The notes: generated from the letters alone by a model not told the origin. Shown: positions 1 through 8,588, counted from the first letter of the stretch. The stretch is 64,000 nt of DNA from Pseudomonas reinekei (GCF_001945365.1 NZ_MSTQ01000021.1:1-64000), one strand, 5' to 3'. Translations and numbers: made by a program.

Positions 1-145
1 CGAACGCACGCGCGCCGTTCACCAGCGGTTCGAACGTCGCGGGCACCGGATGGTATTCGGTGTTCTGCACGAACCACGGCAGGTTGAGCTGGCATGACAT
101 GGTTTTGCTGGTGGCGATCGGGACAGTAATCGTGGGGATAGTCAT
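1..145 (-). CDS. N-terminal fragment of an unknown gene downstream of vgrG (probable T6SS cargo)
   Basis: The reading frame starts with ATG at 145 and runs off the window after 48 residues, beginning MTIPTITVPIATSKTMSCQL. It starts 2 bases after the vgrG stop and on the same strand, so it is almost certainly cotranslated with vgrG. Genes directly after an orphan vgrG usually encode the effector carried by that spike, or its adaptor; this is known of the system and only inferred here. The visible part has no signal peptide and no motif I recognise. The product could also be an immunity protein or chaperone. Confidence 0.6.
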   Translation of the reverse strand, partial: MTIPTITVPIATSKTMSCQLNLPWFVQNTEYHPVPATFEPLVNGARAF

Positions 146-147
146 CT

Positions 148-3024
148 TCAAGCCTCCGGCTTCGGCGAGTTCAGTTGGGTATAGGCCTGGCGGAACTGAC
201 TGGCGTCGTCCGGGGGCGTGATCTCGGGATGTGTCTGGCTCGAATGGCGTTGAAAACCCTGATTCGCCCGTTCGGCGTTGTCCGGATCATTCGTGTAGTC
301 GCCGGTCACCGGAACGTTGTACTTGACCCCGTTAGCCAGCTCGATGCGGTAACGGCCGGTGGTGACATGATGATCAACGGCGATTTGGCCGCTGGCATCC
401 ATGACGCCGTTCCCCGCCGGTGCGCCATCGGCGAACACCTTGTAAGGCATGCCTGCCCAAGGCTGATAACCTGCGACACTGCTTTGACCCGCCATCAACG
501 CGAGCGATTGCCTGAGCGAGGCCGTGGGCCACGCCGGGCTGTCGCGATTGAGTTGCGCCGGACCGCTGAAGTTTTTTTTCACGCCCTTGACGTCCACGCT
601 GCCGGGCGCATGGATTTCGATGTTGCCCTCCTTGATACGGATGTAGGCACCACCGCTGGTGAGAAGGATTTCATCCTGCGCGGCGATCTCGACGCTACGG
701 GCCGTGGACGTAATGCGCACGCTGTCCTGGGCGGTGAGCTCGATGGATTCGCTCTGCGCCTGTATTTCGATTTTTCCTTTGGCCGCAAACAGTTTGGCGC
801 CCGCGGCCTGGGCGAACAGGCTGATGCTGTGTGCCACGCTGGCCAGTAACGATTGACCACTGGCGAGGTTGATGTCTTCGCCGGTCGAGAGCGTCAACTG
901 CTTGCCGCTGTGCAGGTGGGTATTTTGGGGTGTCGCTGTGACGATGTCGGCAGGGGCCGAGGCGATCAACAGCGGCTTGTGGTAGCCAGACGTCTGGCCC
1001 CGCCCGCCGCTACTGATTGCCGCAGCCGTGTCGCCGCCATTGCGCAGTTGCCGGTCGTTGCTCGCCAGGCCCCTGTCTGCGCTGCCGTAGCGCATTTGCG
1101 TGTCAGCGTTCAGTTGATCAAGGCTGTCGATGCCTCCCGGCATCGGCAAGGCATTGTGTTGCTGAGCCAAGCCGGAGAGTGCCTTGACCCGCTCTTGTGC
1201 GTCAGTCAGTTGCTTGCGGACTTCCTGAATATCAAGCTGGCCGCCCTGAGCGTTGTTGCGTGGCCATGTGCTGAGATACAACCCCTGTTGTGCACGCAAG
1301 GCCCCGTAGGCATCCGTGCGCAACTCAAAACCGCTGCCACGCAAGGCGCCACGCTGATTACCTTGCTGATCGATCAGGTAACCAAGGTTCAGCTGGCTGT
1401 GCCCATGACTGCTGTGAATCTGGGTCCGAACCTGTTCGGTGGAGTCGTCCATCACCCACTGGTTGTACCCACGCCCCTGGATTTCCTGGCTTCTATAGCC
1501 ACTCATCAAACCACTGGAGTGCCAGGCGGGCTTATGTCCTCCGTAGACCTGGCCCATCACCAAGGGTCGGTCGATGTCATTGTCGAGAAAGGTGATCACG
1601 ACCTCCTCCCCCGAGCGAGGTACGTTCACACTGCCCCAGCCCTCGCCACTGCTGGCCTGCATCATGCGCAACCAGCATGAGCCCAGCTCGCCATCCTTGA
1701 CCAGCCGGTCCCAATGGAAGCGCACGCAAATCCGGTTAAGGCTATCGGTAAAGACTTCGCGACCGCTCGGGGTCACGACGACGGCCGTCTGCGAGCCCGG
1801 ATTGGCAGGTTTCGCATGATCGAACGGGCTGCGATAGGCAACGTCCAGACGCTGGGCCTCAAACCGGTTCAGGTAAAAACCTTCGCTATCCAGGGAAAGC
1901 GGTGTCCGCACGTCCTCAGGTTCGAAAGGAGATTTCAGGCTACCGGGCGGCCGGGGTCGATTTTTGCCTATTGGCAGGTTGCTTTGGGCATAGAACTCGA
2001 CGGCGATGATCAGGAACTGGCAGTCCTTACCGGTCTTGTATGCGTACAACGGGTGTTGGGTCAGCTCGAAGCCTCGGCCCGGTTGCATATGTCGCACGCC
2101 ACCTTGTCCATGGATGCGCCTGGCCGCTGATTCGTCCTGCTCAATCTGCACCCGGCCGAGCCAGTTGCCTCGATCATGATTCTGCCAGGCGTATTGCCCC
2201 CGATATTGATATCGCTGGAGATCGGGCGGCGCCGATGCCGCAGGCAGAGCGCGTACTTGCGTGAACTGTGCTCGGGCATGAGAGAAATAGTCGTTGCTGC
2301 TGGATTGCACCACTCCATTGAGCAACCGGGCACCGGGGCTCCACTGAGTGACGCTGTCCAGCCGGTCTGCTGCGTGTTGCGTATGGAACCGCAGGGTCGC
2401 AGGGTCAAGCGTCGGCAGGTGCAAGTTATTATCGGTAAATACGATGCAGTGCCTGTCCACCTCATGTTCCACATACCAGAACAAACCTTCTTGCTCGCAC
2501 CAGCGTTGCACGAAATTGGCATCGCTTTCGTTGAACTGGGTGACATAGGACAGCCGCGGATATTCCTGTGACAGCTCGAAGCGATAAGCATCACGCGCCT
2601 GGCTGTAGTGCTGGAACACCTGAGCGAAAATGTCGGGAAGGCTCACTTCCTGCCAGATCCTGCAATCCATTCGATGCTCCAGCAGACTGAACCAGGGAGC
2701 AAAGACCAGTTGCCAATCCTCGAAAGCGCCGTCGCTGCCAAGGTAACGCACGCTTTCTATCCAGCCATGCCGGGGACTCAGACTGCCGTCATCCAGCTTG
2801 ATGCTCAATTGCACCGCTTGACCGATGAGTTGCTCCGGATCGAATGCCGTGGATTGGTTGATCACGTCGACCGTGTAACGAGGCACACGCCCCAATCGTT
2901 CCTGAGCATGGGCACGCAGCGCATACAGTTGTTGTCCCTGCGGCGTCGTGATGTGCAACAGTCGCCCGGCCTGGCTCAGCGACGGATCAACCGAAGCCAG
3001 TGCGATGTCAGTAATGGAATTCAC
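148..3024 (-). CDS. vgrG: Type VI secretion spike protein VgrG with C-terminal extension
   Basis: VgrG trimers form the puncturing tip of the type VI secretion tube and carry effectors. I choose the GTG at 3024 (958 aa) because AGGGAGT lies just upstream; a longer frame would overlap the end of the preceding gene. Residues 1-370 are the gp27-like base. Residues about 410-497 are the gp5-like OB region with the family hallmark RICVRFHWD near 431, ending in IDRPLVMGQVYGG. Residues about 550-820 form a DUF2345-type region rich in short beta repeats. The last 132 residues (from about 827) go beyond the usual end and contain a stretch (860-911) resembling a transthyretin-like beta sandwich. The operon order is PAAR, unknown gene, vgrG, probable cargo. 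No core T6SS genes are in the window, so this is an orphan vgrG cluster. Confidence 0.95.
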   Translation of the reverse strand: MNSITDIALASVDPSLSQAGRLLHITTPQGQQLYALRAHAQERLGRVPRYTVDVINQSTAFDPEQLIGQAVQLSIKLDDGSLSPRHGWIESVRYLGSDGAFEDWQLVFAPWFSLLEHRMDCRIWQEVSLPDIFAQVFQHYSQARDAYRFELSQEYPRLSYVTQFNESDANFVQRWCEQEGLFWYVEHEVDRHCIVFTDNNLHLPTLDPATLRFHTQHAADRLDSVTQWSPGARLLNGVVQSSSNDYFSHARAQFTQVRALPAASAPPDLQRYQYRGQYAWQNHDRGNWLGRVQIEQDESAARRIHGQGGVRHMQPGRGFELTQHPLYAYKTGKDCQFLIIAVEFYAQSNLPIGKNRPRPPGSLKSPFEPEDVRTPLSLDSEGFYLNRFEAQRLDVAYRSPFDHAKPANPGSQTAVVVTPSGREVFTDSLNRICVRFHWDRLVKDGELGSCWLRMMQASSGEGWGSVNVPRSGEEVVITFLDNDIDRPLVMGQVYGGHKPAWHSSGLMSGYRSQEIQGRGYNQWVMDDSTEQVRTQIHSSHGHSQLNLGYLIDQQGNQRGALRGSGFELRTDAYGALRAQQGLYLSTWPRNNAQGGQLDIQEVRKQLTDAQERVKALSGLAQQHNALPMPGGIDSLDQLNADTQMRYGSADRGLASNDRQLRNGGDTAAAISSGGRGQTSGYHKPLLIASAPADIVTATPQNTHLHSGKQLTLSTGEDINLASGQSLLASVAHSISLFAQAAGAKLFAAKGKIEIQAQSESIELTAQDSVRITSTARSVEIAAQDEILLTSGGAYIRIKEGNIEIHAPGSVDVKGVKKNFSGPAQLNRDSPAWPTASLRQSLALMAGQSSVAGYQPWAGMPYKVFADGAPAGNGVMDASGQIAVDHHVTTGRYRIELANGVKYNVPVTGDYTNDPDNAERANQGFQRHSSQTHPEITPPDDASQFRQAYTQLNSPKPEA

Positions 3025-3059
3025 TCTTGAAACTCCCTGTTTCAACTGTCCTTGAAGTT

Positions 3060-4139
3060 TCAGCCAATCAGCCAACCTTGCGGCTGGTTGAGCTGAGTAC
3101 GGTCCAGCAACCAGACAACGCAATCAGCGTCCGCACTGGCGATAAGTCCGGCAAAGCCTATTTGCACCCATTGCTGTGTCACAGTCCCAAACCGGGTGCG
3201 AATCGGGTTGATGCAAGTCGGCTGATTGAGATCCAAACGAGGCAAGCAATCCCCGGCGTATTGACGCAACTGGCCGATGCCCTGGCGATCAAGCGCACTC
3301 TCACCGATCAGCACGTTTACCCGCGTCGGATCGATGCCCGTTCGCTCACCCAGTTTCAGCATCATTTGTTCAAATGCCTGAGTGTCGTTGCATCCCCGGG
3401 AGCTGTGCGAGCCGTGATCCAGACTGATCGGCGCGAACAGTGTTGGGCAGTCCACGGTCGTTCGTTCCAGCTGTTGCGGCTGACGACGCAACAACACCGC
3501 GCAAACCGCTTCGCCCGCCACCTCATCTGCCGCACAGGCTGTTACTCGTTCTTCACAGGCCCAGGAATCGACGCTCAGGCACAGGAGAAATTGTGCGGCG
3601 GCCCGGCTTCCAGGCAACGCTGCCAGCCACTGCGCTGGCGCTTGCATCTGTAGGTCAAAACCACGCATGGGCGACAGTTCAGGCGGCCAGAGGTACACAA
3701 CTCGGTCAAACCAGTCGAGGGCACTCACTGCATCAGGAACAAACAACACGACCTGGGTGTTGGACCAGTCGATAGACGCCCGCAAGGCTGTTGACCATTG
3801 ATTCAAAGCTGCGTGGAGAACCTCGCTGCAGCGATTGAAAGCCCCGAGTTCCGGTCTACCCGCAGCGGGGGTCGCAAGACGGCTGATGGGTTGACGCAGG
3901 CCGCACGCATTGATCAGGCGTGAATCGTGAGTGAAGCCACCAAACATGCCAGACAGCTCACTGGCGTCTAACGGAGAATCAAAGACGCCATAGGGCAACC
4001 AGATCCAGGTCCGGACCATGCTGGCGCAGGAGGCGTTGAAATCGGCCGTGGGAAACACAGCCTCAAACTGGCGCTGTCTGTTCTCCTGGGCCAATCGCCG
4101 CTCGGAGATGCGATCGTAAATACTTGTGCGGGTTGTCAT
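3060..4139 (-). CDS. Unknown protein encoded between PAAR and VgrG
   Basis: This 359-residue protein starts MTTRTSIYDRISERR. It has no signal peptide and no clear membrane segment. It lies 9 bases after the PAAR gene and 35 bases before the vgrG start, so it is part of one spike operon. The C-terminal part (RTRFGTVTQQWVQIGFAGLI, then a hydrophobic strand) faintly recalls the thiolase-like, ketoacyl-synthase-related proteins seen in some Pseudomonas vgrG clusters. I see no Cys-His-Asn triad to back an enzymatic role. A role in loading the cargo or assembling the spike is inferred only from position. Confidence 0.8.
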   Translation of the reverse strand: MTTRTSIYDRISERRLAQENRQRQFEAVFPTADFNASCASMVRTWIWLPYGVFDSPLDASELSGMFGGFTHDSRLINACGLRQPISRLATPAAGRPELGAFNRCSEVLHAALNQWSTALRASIDWSNTQVVLFVPDAVSALDWFDRVVYLWPPELSPMRGFDLQMQAPAQWLAALPGSRAAAQFLLCLSVDSWACEERVTACAADEVAGEAVCAVLLRRQPQQLERTTVDCPTLFAPISLDHGSHSSRGCNDTQAFEQMMLKLGERTGIDPTRVNVLIGESALDRQGIGQLRQYAGDCLPRLDLNQPTCINPIRTRFGTVTQQWVQIGFAGLIASADADCVVWLLDRTQLNQPQGWLIG

Positions 4140-4148
4140 CTCTAGCCC

Positions 4149-4403
4149 TTAGAGAACACCGGTGTCGTTCTGCGTAGCAACCAGCGTCGCACCACAGGCG
4201 GTTGAATCCCCTTCGCGAGCGACCGCTCTGTCGTCGACCTGCAGGGTTTCGTCGCCACTGACAATGGTGCATTCACCATGGGCACAGGAAACGCGATCGC
4301 CGAGCCTCGCCACGGCAAGATCATTGATGAAAGTCGAAGGAGAACCCTCAAGCACTTGTCCTCCTTCAGAGGTCGGGTCGTTGATCACAATGATGGGGCG
4401 CAA
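4149..4403 (-). CDS. PAAR-domain spike tip protein
   Basis: PAAR proteins cap the VgrG trimer with a small cone and may carry effectors. The residues VARLGDRVSCAHGECTIVSG and VDDRAVAREGDSTACGATL show the repeating beta pattern and the Cys/His residues of this family. The domain begins at RPIIVINDPTS, so I favour the TTG at 4403 (84 aa). The frame stays open to an ATG at 4505, which would add 34 residues that do not look like the domain. No strong ribosome site settles the choice. The protein is a bare PAAR with no toxin extension. It is the first gene of the spike operon. Confidence 0.85.
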   Translation of the reverse strand: MRPIIVINDPTSEGGQVLEGSPSTFINDLAVARLGDRVSCAHGECTIVSGDETLQVDDRAVAREGDSTACGATLVATQNDTGVL

Positions 4404-4593
4404 GAAGGACGTCCGTGTTTGAAGCTGGGCGGTCAAGAGACGCGCCAGGATTGAATGAAGTCGTGGCAGATCGAGAATTCCCGGGATCGATCCCACCCAC
4501 GCCATCGCATCAGCTCAAAACAGTAAGCAATTGCGACCGCCGAACGTTACTGATGGCAGTGAAGTGTCACAAGTCGGACCATTCCTTGATTCA

Positions 4594-4634
4594 TGTAGCC
4601 CGCGTCCTAGGACGTGTAGCCTGCGTCCTAGGAC
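4594..4634. repeat. Two tandem copies of a 20-bp repeat
   Basis: The unit TGTAGCCCGCGTCCTAGGAC (4594-4613) is followed one base later by TGTAGCCTGCGTCCTAGGAC (4615-4634), with one mismatch. The repeat lies in the noncoding stretch upstream of the PAAR gene. Each copy contains the palindrome CCTAGG, so a protein-binding role is possible but unproven. Apart from this repeat I see nothing between 4404 and 4713 except a short inverted repeat, GGCGTT/AACGCC, near 4661-4677. Confidence 0.8.
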
Positions 4635-4713
4635 CGAGTCTGAATGAGGGTTTGGAGTGAGGCGTTACTAAAACGCCGAGAATCAGAAAACGGCAACCGA
4701 GGCGGGTTTTGTG

Positions 4714-4845
4714 ATGAATCGCTACTTGACGATTGCCGAGATCATCGCGTTTGCGTGGAATCTCAAAGGCAAGTTTCCAGCGGGGCAGGATCCGGATGCG
4801 CCGATGGTCGAGAAGGATGTGACTGAACGCGGGGATGATTACTGA
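4714..4845 (+). CDS. Possible small protein, 43 aa
   Basis: ATG at 4714 opens 43 codons (MNRYLTIAEIIAFAWNLKGK, then an acidic tail ending ERGDDY) and closes with TGA at 4843. The sequence upstream is purine-rich (GAGGCGGG) but not a canonical ribosome site. The composition is protein-like: a short amphipathic helix and a charged tail. I do not recognise it. It may be a real small gene or the remnant of a longer one, and it lies in opposite orientation to the spike operon. Confidence 0.3.
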   Translation: MNRYLTIAEIIAFAWNLKGKFPAGQDPDAPMVEKDVTERGDDY

Positions 4846-4860
4846 GGTTTCATAGGCCTC

Positions 4861-4958
4861 ATCGCGAGCAGGCTCGCTCCCACCATGGATCTTCAGTGGA
4901 CACGAATATGGTGTCCGTCCTCGAATCCCTGTGGGAGCGAGCCTGCTCGCGAAAGCGA
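4861..4958. repeat. REP pair in inverted orientation (REPIN)
   Basis: One REP copy (GCGAGCAGGCTCGCTCCCAC, 4864-4883) faces a second copy in reverse complement (GTGGGAGCGAGCCTGCTCGC, 4931-4950), about 47 bp apart. This is the mobile doublet form of Pseudomonas REPs. It lies just beyond the end of the che-mot run, where its hairpins may also limit read-through or stabilise the 3' end. Confidence 0.9.
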
Positions 4959-4978
4959 TTTCGGCCAGTACGCCAAAA

Positions 4979-5371
4979 TCAGTTCTTGTGAAGCTTGCTC
5001 ATCAACTCCGCCTCAGCCTGGGTCAAGCCGCAGGACTGGGTCAGTTCGTCGACGCTTGCGCCCATGCCAACCAGTCGTGCCGCCTGGGCGAACGACAGGC
5101 TGGTGGGATCGCGTTGTTCCAGCTGGACCAGTTTGTCCGGCAATGGCGCGACGATCGCGCGCAGTTCGTGCAGGTCTTCACCCATGCGCACATTGCCATT
5201 CTGATAGTCGTCAACACGCTTGTTCAGGTCCTTGATGCGCTGATCGCGCAGCGCATCAGCTTGGGCCTGTTGTGCGGCGATCTGCTTCTGAGCGCGAATG
5301 TACGCCAGGAACATTGCCAACGTGCCTGCCCAAAACAGGAACAGGACAATGACCGCAACCTCAAGAATCAA
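4979..5371 (-). CDS. DUF2802 membrane-anchored protein of the chemotaxis operon
   Basis: This 130-residue protein has one N-terminal membrane helix (about residues 3-25, VAVIVLFLFWAGTLAMFLAY), a coiled coil (about 27-75) and a DUF2802 C-terminus (AARLVGMGASVDELTQSCGL) that resembles a helix-turn-helix. The start is TTG at 5371, immediately after the cheW TGA; GGAGAG seven bases upstream decides it. It corresponds to the gene after cheW in the P. aeruginosa operon (PA1465 type). Its function is unknown. It is the last gene of the che-mot run and is followed by a REP pair. Confidence 0.88.
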   Translation of the reverse strand: MILEVAVIVLFLFWAGTLAMFLAYIRAQKQIAAQQAQADALRDQRIKDLNKRVDDYQNGNVRMGEDLHELRAIVAPLPDKLVQLEQRDPTSLSFAQAARLVGMGASVDELTQSCGLTQAEAELMSKLHKN

Positions 5372-5857
5372 TCAGATACTCTCCAGTTCCGACCATTCTT
5401 CTTCGCTCATCATCTTGTCCAGTTCGACCAGGATCAGCAGTTCGTTGTTCTTGTTGCACACGCCTTGAATGAACTTGGCGGACTCTTCGTTACCGACGTT
5501 CGGCGCGGTTTCGATTTCCGACTGACGCAGGTAAACCACTTCGGCCACGCTGTCGACCATGATCCCGACGACTTGTTTGTCGGCTTCGATGATGACGATA
5601 CGGGTGTTGTCGCTGATCTCGGCATTCATCAGGCCGAAGCGCTGGCGGGTGTCGATCACGGTGACCACGTTACCGCGCAGGTTGATAATGCCCAGCACGT
5701 AGCTCGGGGCACCCGGGACCGGGGCGATTTCGGTGTAGCGCAGGACTTCCTGAACGCGCATCACGTTGATGCCGTAGGTCTCGTTATCCAGCTTGAAGGT
5801 GACCCATTGCAGGATCGGATCTTCGGAACCTTTTGCCGCCGTTGCCTTGTCATTCAT
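5372..5857 (-). CDS. cheW: Chemotaxis coupling protein CheW
   Basis: CheW bridges the methyl-accepting receptors and the CheA kinase in polar arrays. The 161-residue product (start MNDKATAAKG at 5857; an upstream in-frame start at 5872 is possible) is a single CheW fold. Typical strands are WVTFKLDNETYGINVMRVQE, VPGAPSYVLGIINLRGNVV and VGIMVDSVAEVV. It is translated just ahead of the DUF2802 gene and follows parP, in the order found at the end of the P. aeruginosa che operon. Confidence 0.96.
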   Translation of the reverse strand: MNDKATAAKGSEDPILQWVTFKLDNETYGINVMRVQEVLRYTEIAPVPGAPSYVLGIINLRGNVVTVIDTRQRFGLMNAEISDNTRIVIIEADKQVVGIMVDSVAEVVYLRQSEIETAPNVGNEESAKFIQGVCNKNNELLILVELDKMMSEEEWSELESI

Positions 5858-5898
5858 ACCCTGACCCCTCAAGAAACCGCCCTAGCGGTGTTGTTCTG

Positions 5899-6867
5899 TT
5901 ATGTAGTTTTGTGGGTCGGCTTGCTGCCGCCCATGTGCTTTGCCCCACCGCTGGCAATCAACTCGGCCAGCGCGGAAACGTCGAGCAACGCACACATGTG
6001 TTCAATCACCGTGCCCGCCAGCCATGGCCGTTGACCACGGTGACTGCGCCACTTGATTTCGTTCGGATCCAGACGCAACGAGCGGCTGACCTGATGCACC
6101 GCCAGCCCCCATTCATAGCCCTGGACGGAAATGACGTATTGCAGGCCTTGCTTGAAATCGTCGCGATAACGGTCGGGCATGACCCACCGTGCGGTATCCA
6201 GCACTTTCAGGTTGCCGGCCTGGCTCGGCAGAATGCCGAGGAACCACTCCGGTTGACCGAACAACGGCGTCAACTCGTGTCCGGCCAAAGAATAAATCGA
6301 GCCCAGGCACACCAGCGGCACCGCCAGGGTCAACCCGGCGACATCGAACAACAGGCATTCGAACGGCTCGGCAGCCCAGTATGGACGACCGTCGGTTTCC
6401 ACTGGTGGCGGTGTGATGGCGGGCGGCAAATGAACTTCGACCACCGGTGCAACCAGGGCTTGCTGGACTTCGACGACTGTCGGCTCCGGCGCGTGCTGCA
6501 CTTGGGCAACAGGCGTGACCAGTGTTTGCAGCAATGGCGCGATGGTCGAGACCGGCGACAGGATCGGTGCGGACGCTTCCATCACGGCAACGGCCAGGGG
6601 CGCCGGCACGTCCACCGGCACAGCGGCCTTGGCGACAGGCTCGGCAGCTAGCCTGGCCTGCTCGGCATCACGGGCCTGCTCTTCAAGTACCGCGGCCTGG
6701 AACTCATCGATTACCGCTTCGGCTTCGGCTTCGGCTTCGGCCAACTCAGGCTGCGCTTCAACCGCCGATAACAGGTCGTCGGTCACCTCTTGCAGCAGGT
6801 TGTCCAGGTAAGACTGCAGCGCCAGTTGCGGGCGCGACGTGAGCTTCAATGGCCGGTCAAGACTCAT
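5899..6867 (-). CDS. parP: CheW-domain protein ParP, array-positioning partner of ParC
   Basis: This 322-residue protein starts MSLDRPLKLTSRPQLALQ at 6867, one base after the parC stop, with GGCGTGAG as ribosome site. The N-terminal half is a low-complexity Ala/Glu/Pro/Val linker with an (AE)n run. The C-terminal half (from about residue 165, YWAAEPFECLLFDVAGLTLA) is a CheW-like domain. In Vibrio, ParP couples ParC to the CheA array and prevents its loss from the pole. Position next to parC, domain order and the CheW ending all fit. A plain extra CheW is the alternative. Confidence 0.8.
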   Translation of the reverse strand: MSLDRPLKLTSRPQLALQSYLDNLLQEVTDDLLSAVEAQPELAEAEAEAEAVIDEFQAAVLEEQARDAEQARLAAEPVAKAAVPVDVPAPLAVAVMEASAPILSPVSTIAPLLQTLVTPVAQVQHAPEPTVVEVQQALVAPVVEVHLPPAITPPPVETDGRPYWAAEPFECLLFDVAGLTLAVPLVCLGSIYSLAGHELTPLFGQPEWFLGILPSQAGNLKVLDTARWVMPDRYRDDFKQGLQYVISVQGYEWGLAVHQVSRSLRLDPNEIKWRSHRGQRPWLAGTVIEHMCALLDVSALAELIASGGAKHMGGSKPTHKTT

Positions 6868-6868
6868 C

Positions 6869-7657
6869 TCACGCCACCTGCGGAACGAGTTGTGCCGCCA
6901 GCAGATGCTTGAGCAGGGCGCGATAAGCGAGGACGCCACGGCTCTTGCCGTCGAATTGCGAAGGGGTCAATCCGGCCCGGCTGGCATCGCGCAGGCGGGT
7001 GTCCACCGGGATGTAGCCTTGCCAGATCTCTTCCGGAAACTTGTCTCTCAGCACACGCAGCGTGCCGAGTGAAGCTTGCGTGCGACGGTCGAACAAGGTC
7101 GGCACGATGGTGAACGGCAATGCCTGTTTGCGCGAACGGTTGATCATCGCCAACGTGTTGACCATGCGCTCCAGGCCTTTGACCGCCAGGTGTTCGGTCT
7201 GCACCGGAATCACCAGTTGCTGGCTCGCCGCCAAGGCGTTGACCATCAGCACGCCCAGCAGCGGCGGGCTGTCGATCACGGCATAATCGAAGTCTTGCCA
7301 CAACTGCGCCAGGCTCTTGGCAATCACCAGGCCCAGGCCGCTCTGCCCCGGCGACTGGCGCTCAAGGGTCGCCAGCGCGGTACTGGAAGGCAACAGGGAA
7401 ATGCGTGGGTCGCTGGTCGACAGCAACAGCTGGCCCGGCAAACCCTGGGGAACGTTGCCCTTGTGCAGGAACAGGTCGTAGTTGCTGTGCTCGAGGCTAT
7501 CGGGGTCGTAACCGAAATAGCTGGTCATCGAGCCATGGGGGTCCAGGTCGACCACGACCACGCGCTTGCCCGCCTCGGCCAGTAAACCGGCTAAAGCGAT
7601 GGAGGAAGTGGTTTTACCGACACCACCCTTTTGATTGGCGACTGCCCAGACTCTCAT
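6869..7657 (-). CDS. parC: ParA-like ATPase ParC for chemotaxis array partitioning
   Basis: This 262-residue ParA/MinD-type ATPase has a deviant Walker A, NQKGGVGKTTSS (residues 8-19), a VVVVDLDPHGS Walker A' strand near 33-43, and FDYAVIDSPP as Walker B. In polar flagellates such a ParA homologue places chemoreceptor arrays at the pole and shares them at division. It is not topoisomerase IV ParC. It lies between motD and parP, the same arrangement as in P. aeruginosa (PA1462). It is clearly distinct from fleN, the second MinD-type ATPase of this region. Confidence 0.85.
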   Translation of the reverse strand: MRVWAVANQKGGVGKTTSSIALAGLLAEAGKRVVVVDLDPHGSMTSYFGYDPDSLEHSNYDLFLHKGNVPQGLPGQLLLSTSDPRISLLPSSTALATLERQSPGQSGLGLVIAKSLAQLWQDFDYAVIDSPPLLGVLMVNALAASQQLVIPVQTEHLAVKGLERMVNTLAMINRSRKQALPFTIVPTLFDRRTQASLGTLRVLRDKFPEEIWQGYIPVDTRLRDASRAGLTPSQFDGKSRGVLAYRALLKHLLAAQLVPQVA

Positions 7658-7697
7658 TCGGATTGTTCCACCCGGTCGGTGTCAACCGGGAAATAGC

Positions 7698-8588
7698 TCA
7701 ACGTGTTAATGCGGGTGACGGAGAATTGACGGCGCTCTCTCGTACCGGCGACTTGACCGGGGTCGGTGCAGTTTGTGTGCCAGCACGCTTCAACGCGGCA
7801 TCCGGTTGCGCATTAGCCGTACCAGTACCGGTCAGGCTGCGGCGTACATCGAGATTGCGCGACACCACCAGCACCACGCGACGGTTACGCGCCCGGCCTT
7901 CGGCCGTGGCGTTATTGGCCACTGGCTGGAACTCGCCGTAGCCCACCGATGCCAGGCGACCGGGGTTCACCCCTTGCATCGCCAGCATGCGCACAATGCT
8001 GGCCGAACGGGCCGATGACAGTTCCCAATTGGTCGGGTACTGCGCGGTGCGAATCGGCTGATCGTCGGTAAAACCTTCGACGTGGATCGGGTTGTCGAAC
8101 GGCTTCAGGATGGCCGCAACCTTGTCGATGATATTGAAGGCGATGTCGCTGGGCATGGCATCGCCGCTGCCGAACAACAAGCTGGAATTGAGTTCGATCT
8201 CGACCCACAACTCGTTGCCGCGCACGGTCATCTGGTTGGACTGGATCAGATCGCCGAATGCCGCGCTGATGTCGTCGGCAATGCTTTTCAGGGGATCGCT
8301 GGCACCGGCAACACCGGCGTCCACCTGCTCACTGTCCTTGACCAGTGGTTTGGCCGGGGTCACGGTCTTCGGTCGCTCTTCACCAATCGGAATCGGCTTG
8401 AGCGCACGGTCGGAGTCGGTGAAGACGCCGATCAGCGCCTCGGAAATGACTTTGTATTTGCCTTCGTTGATCGAAGAGATCGAGTACATCACCACGAAAA
8501 AAGCGAACAGCAGCGTGATGAAATCCGCGTAGGACACCAGCCAGCGCTCGTGGTTAACGTGTTCTTCCTGATGTCGACGACGAGCCAT
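7698..8588 (-). CDS. motD: Flagellar stator protein MotD
   Basis: MotD is the MotB-type half of the second stator. It anchors the MotCD proton channel to peptidoglycan. In the 296 residues, the single membrane helix (about 16-38, VSYADFITLLFAFFVVMYSI) holds the proton-binding Asp at residue 22. The C-terminal half is an OmpA-type peptidoglycan-binding domain (IHVEGFTDDQPI and ARNRRVVLVVSRN). The tail is Pro/Ala-rich. It lies 12 bases after motC. MotCD is known to be needed for swarming in P. aeruginosa. Confidence 0.95.
   Translation of the reverse strand: MARRRHQEEHVNHERWLVSYADFITLLFAFFVVMYSISSINEGKYKVISEALIGVFTDSDRALKPIPIGEERPKTVTPAKPLVKDSEQVDAGVAGASDPLKSIADDISAAFGDLIQSNQMTVRGNELWVEIELNSSLLFGSGDAMPSDIAFNIIDKVAAILKPFDNPIHVEGFTDDQPIRTAQYPTNWELSSARSASIVRMLAMQGVNPGRLASVGYGEFQPVANNATAEGRARNRRVVLVVSRNLDVRRSLTGTGTANAQPDAALKRAGTQTAPTPVKSPVRESAVNSPSPALTR

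Noticed and set aside
5899..6867. parP considered as a second cheW
   Set aside because: The long Ala/Glu/Pro N-terminal half and tight coupling to parC fit ParP better than a plain coupling protein.
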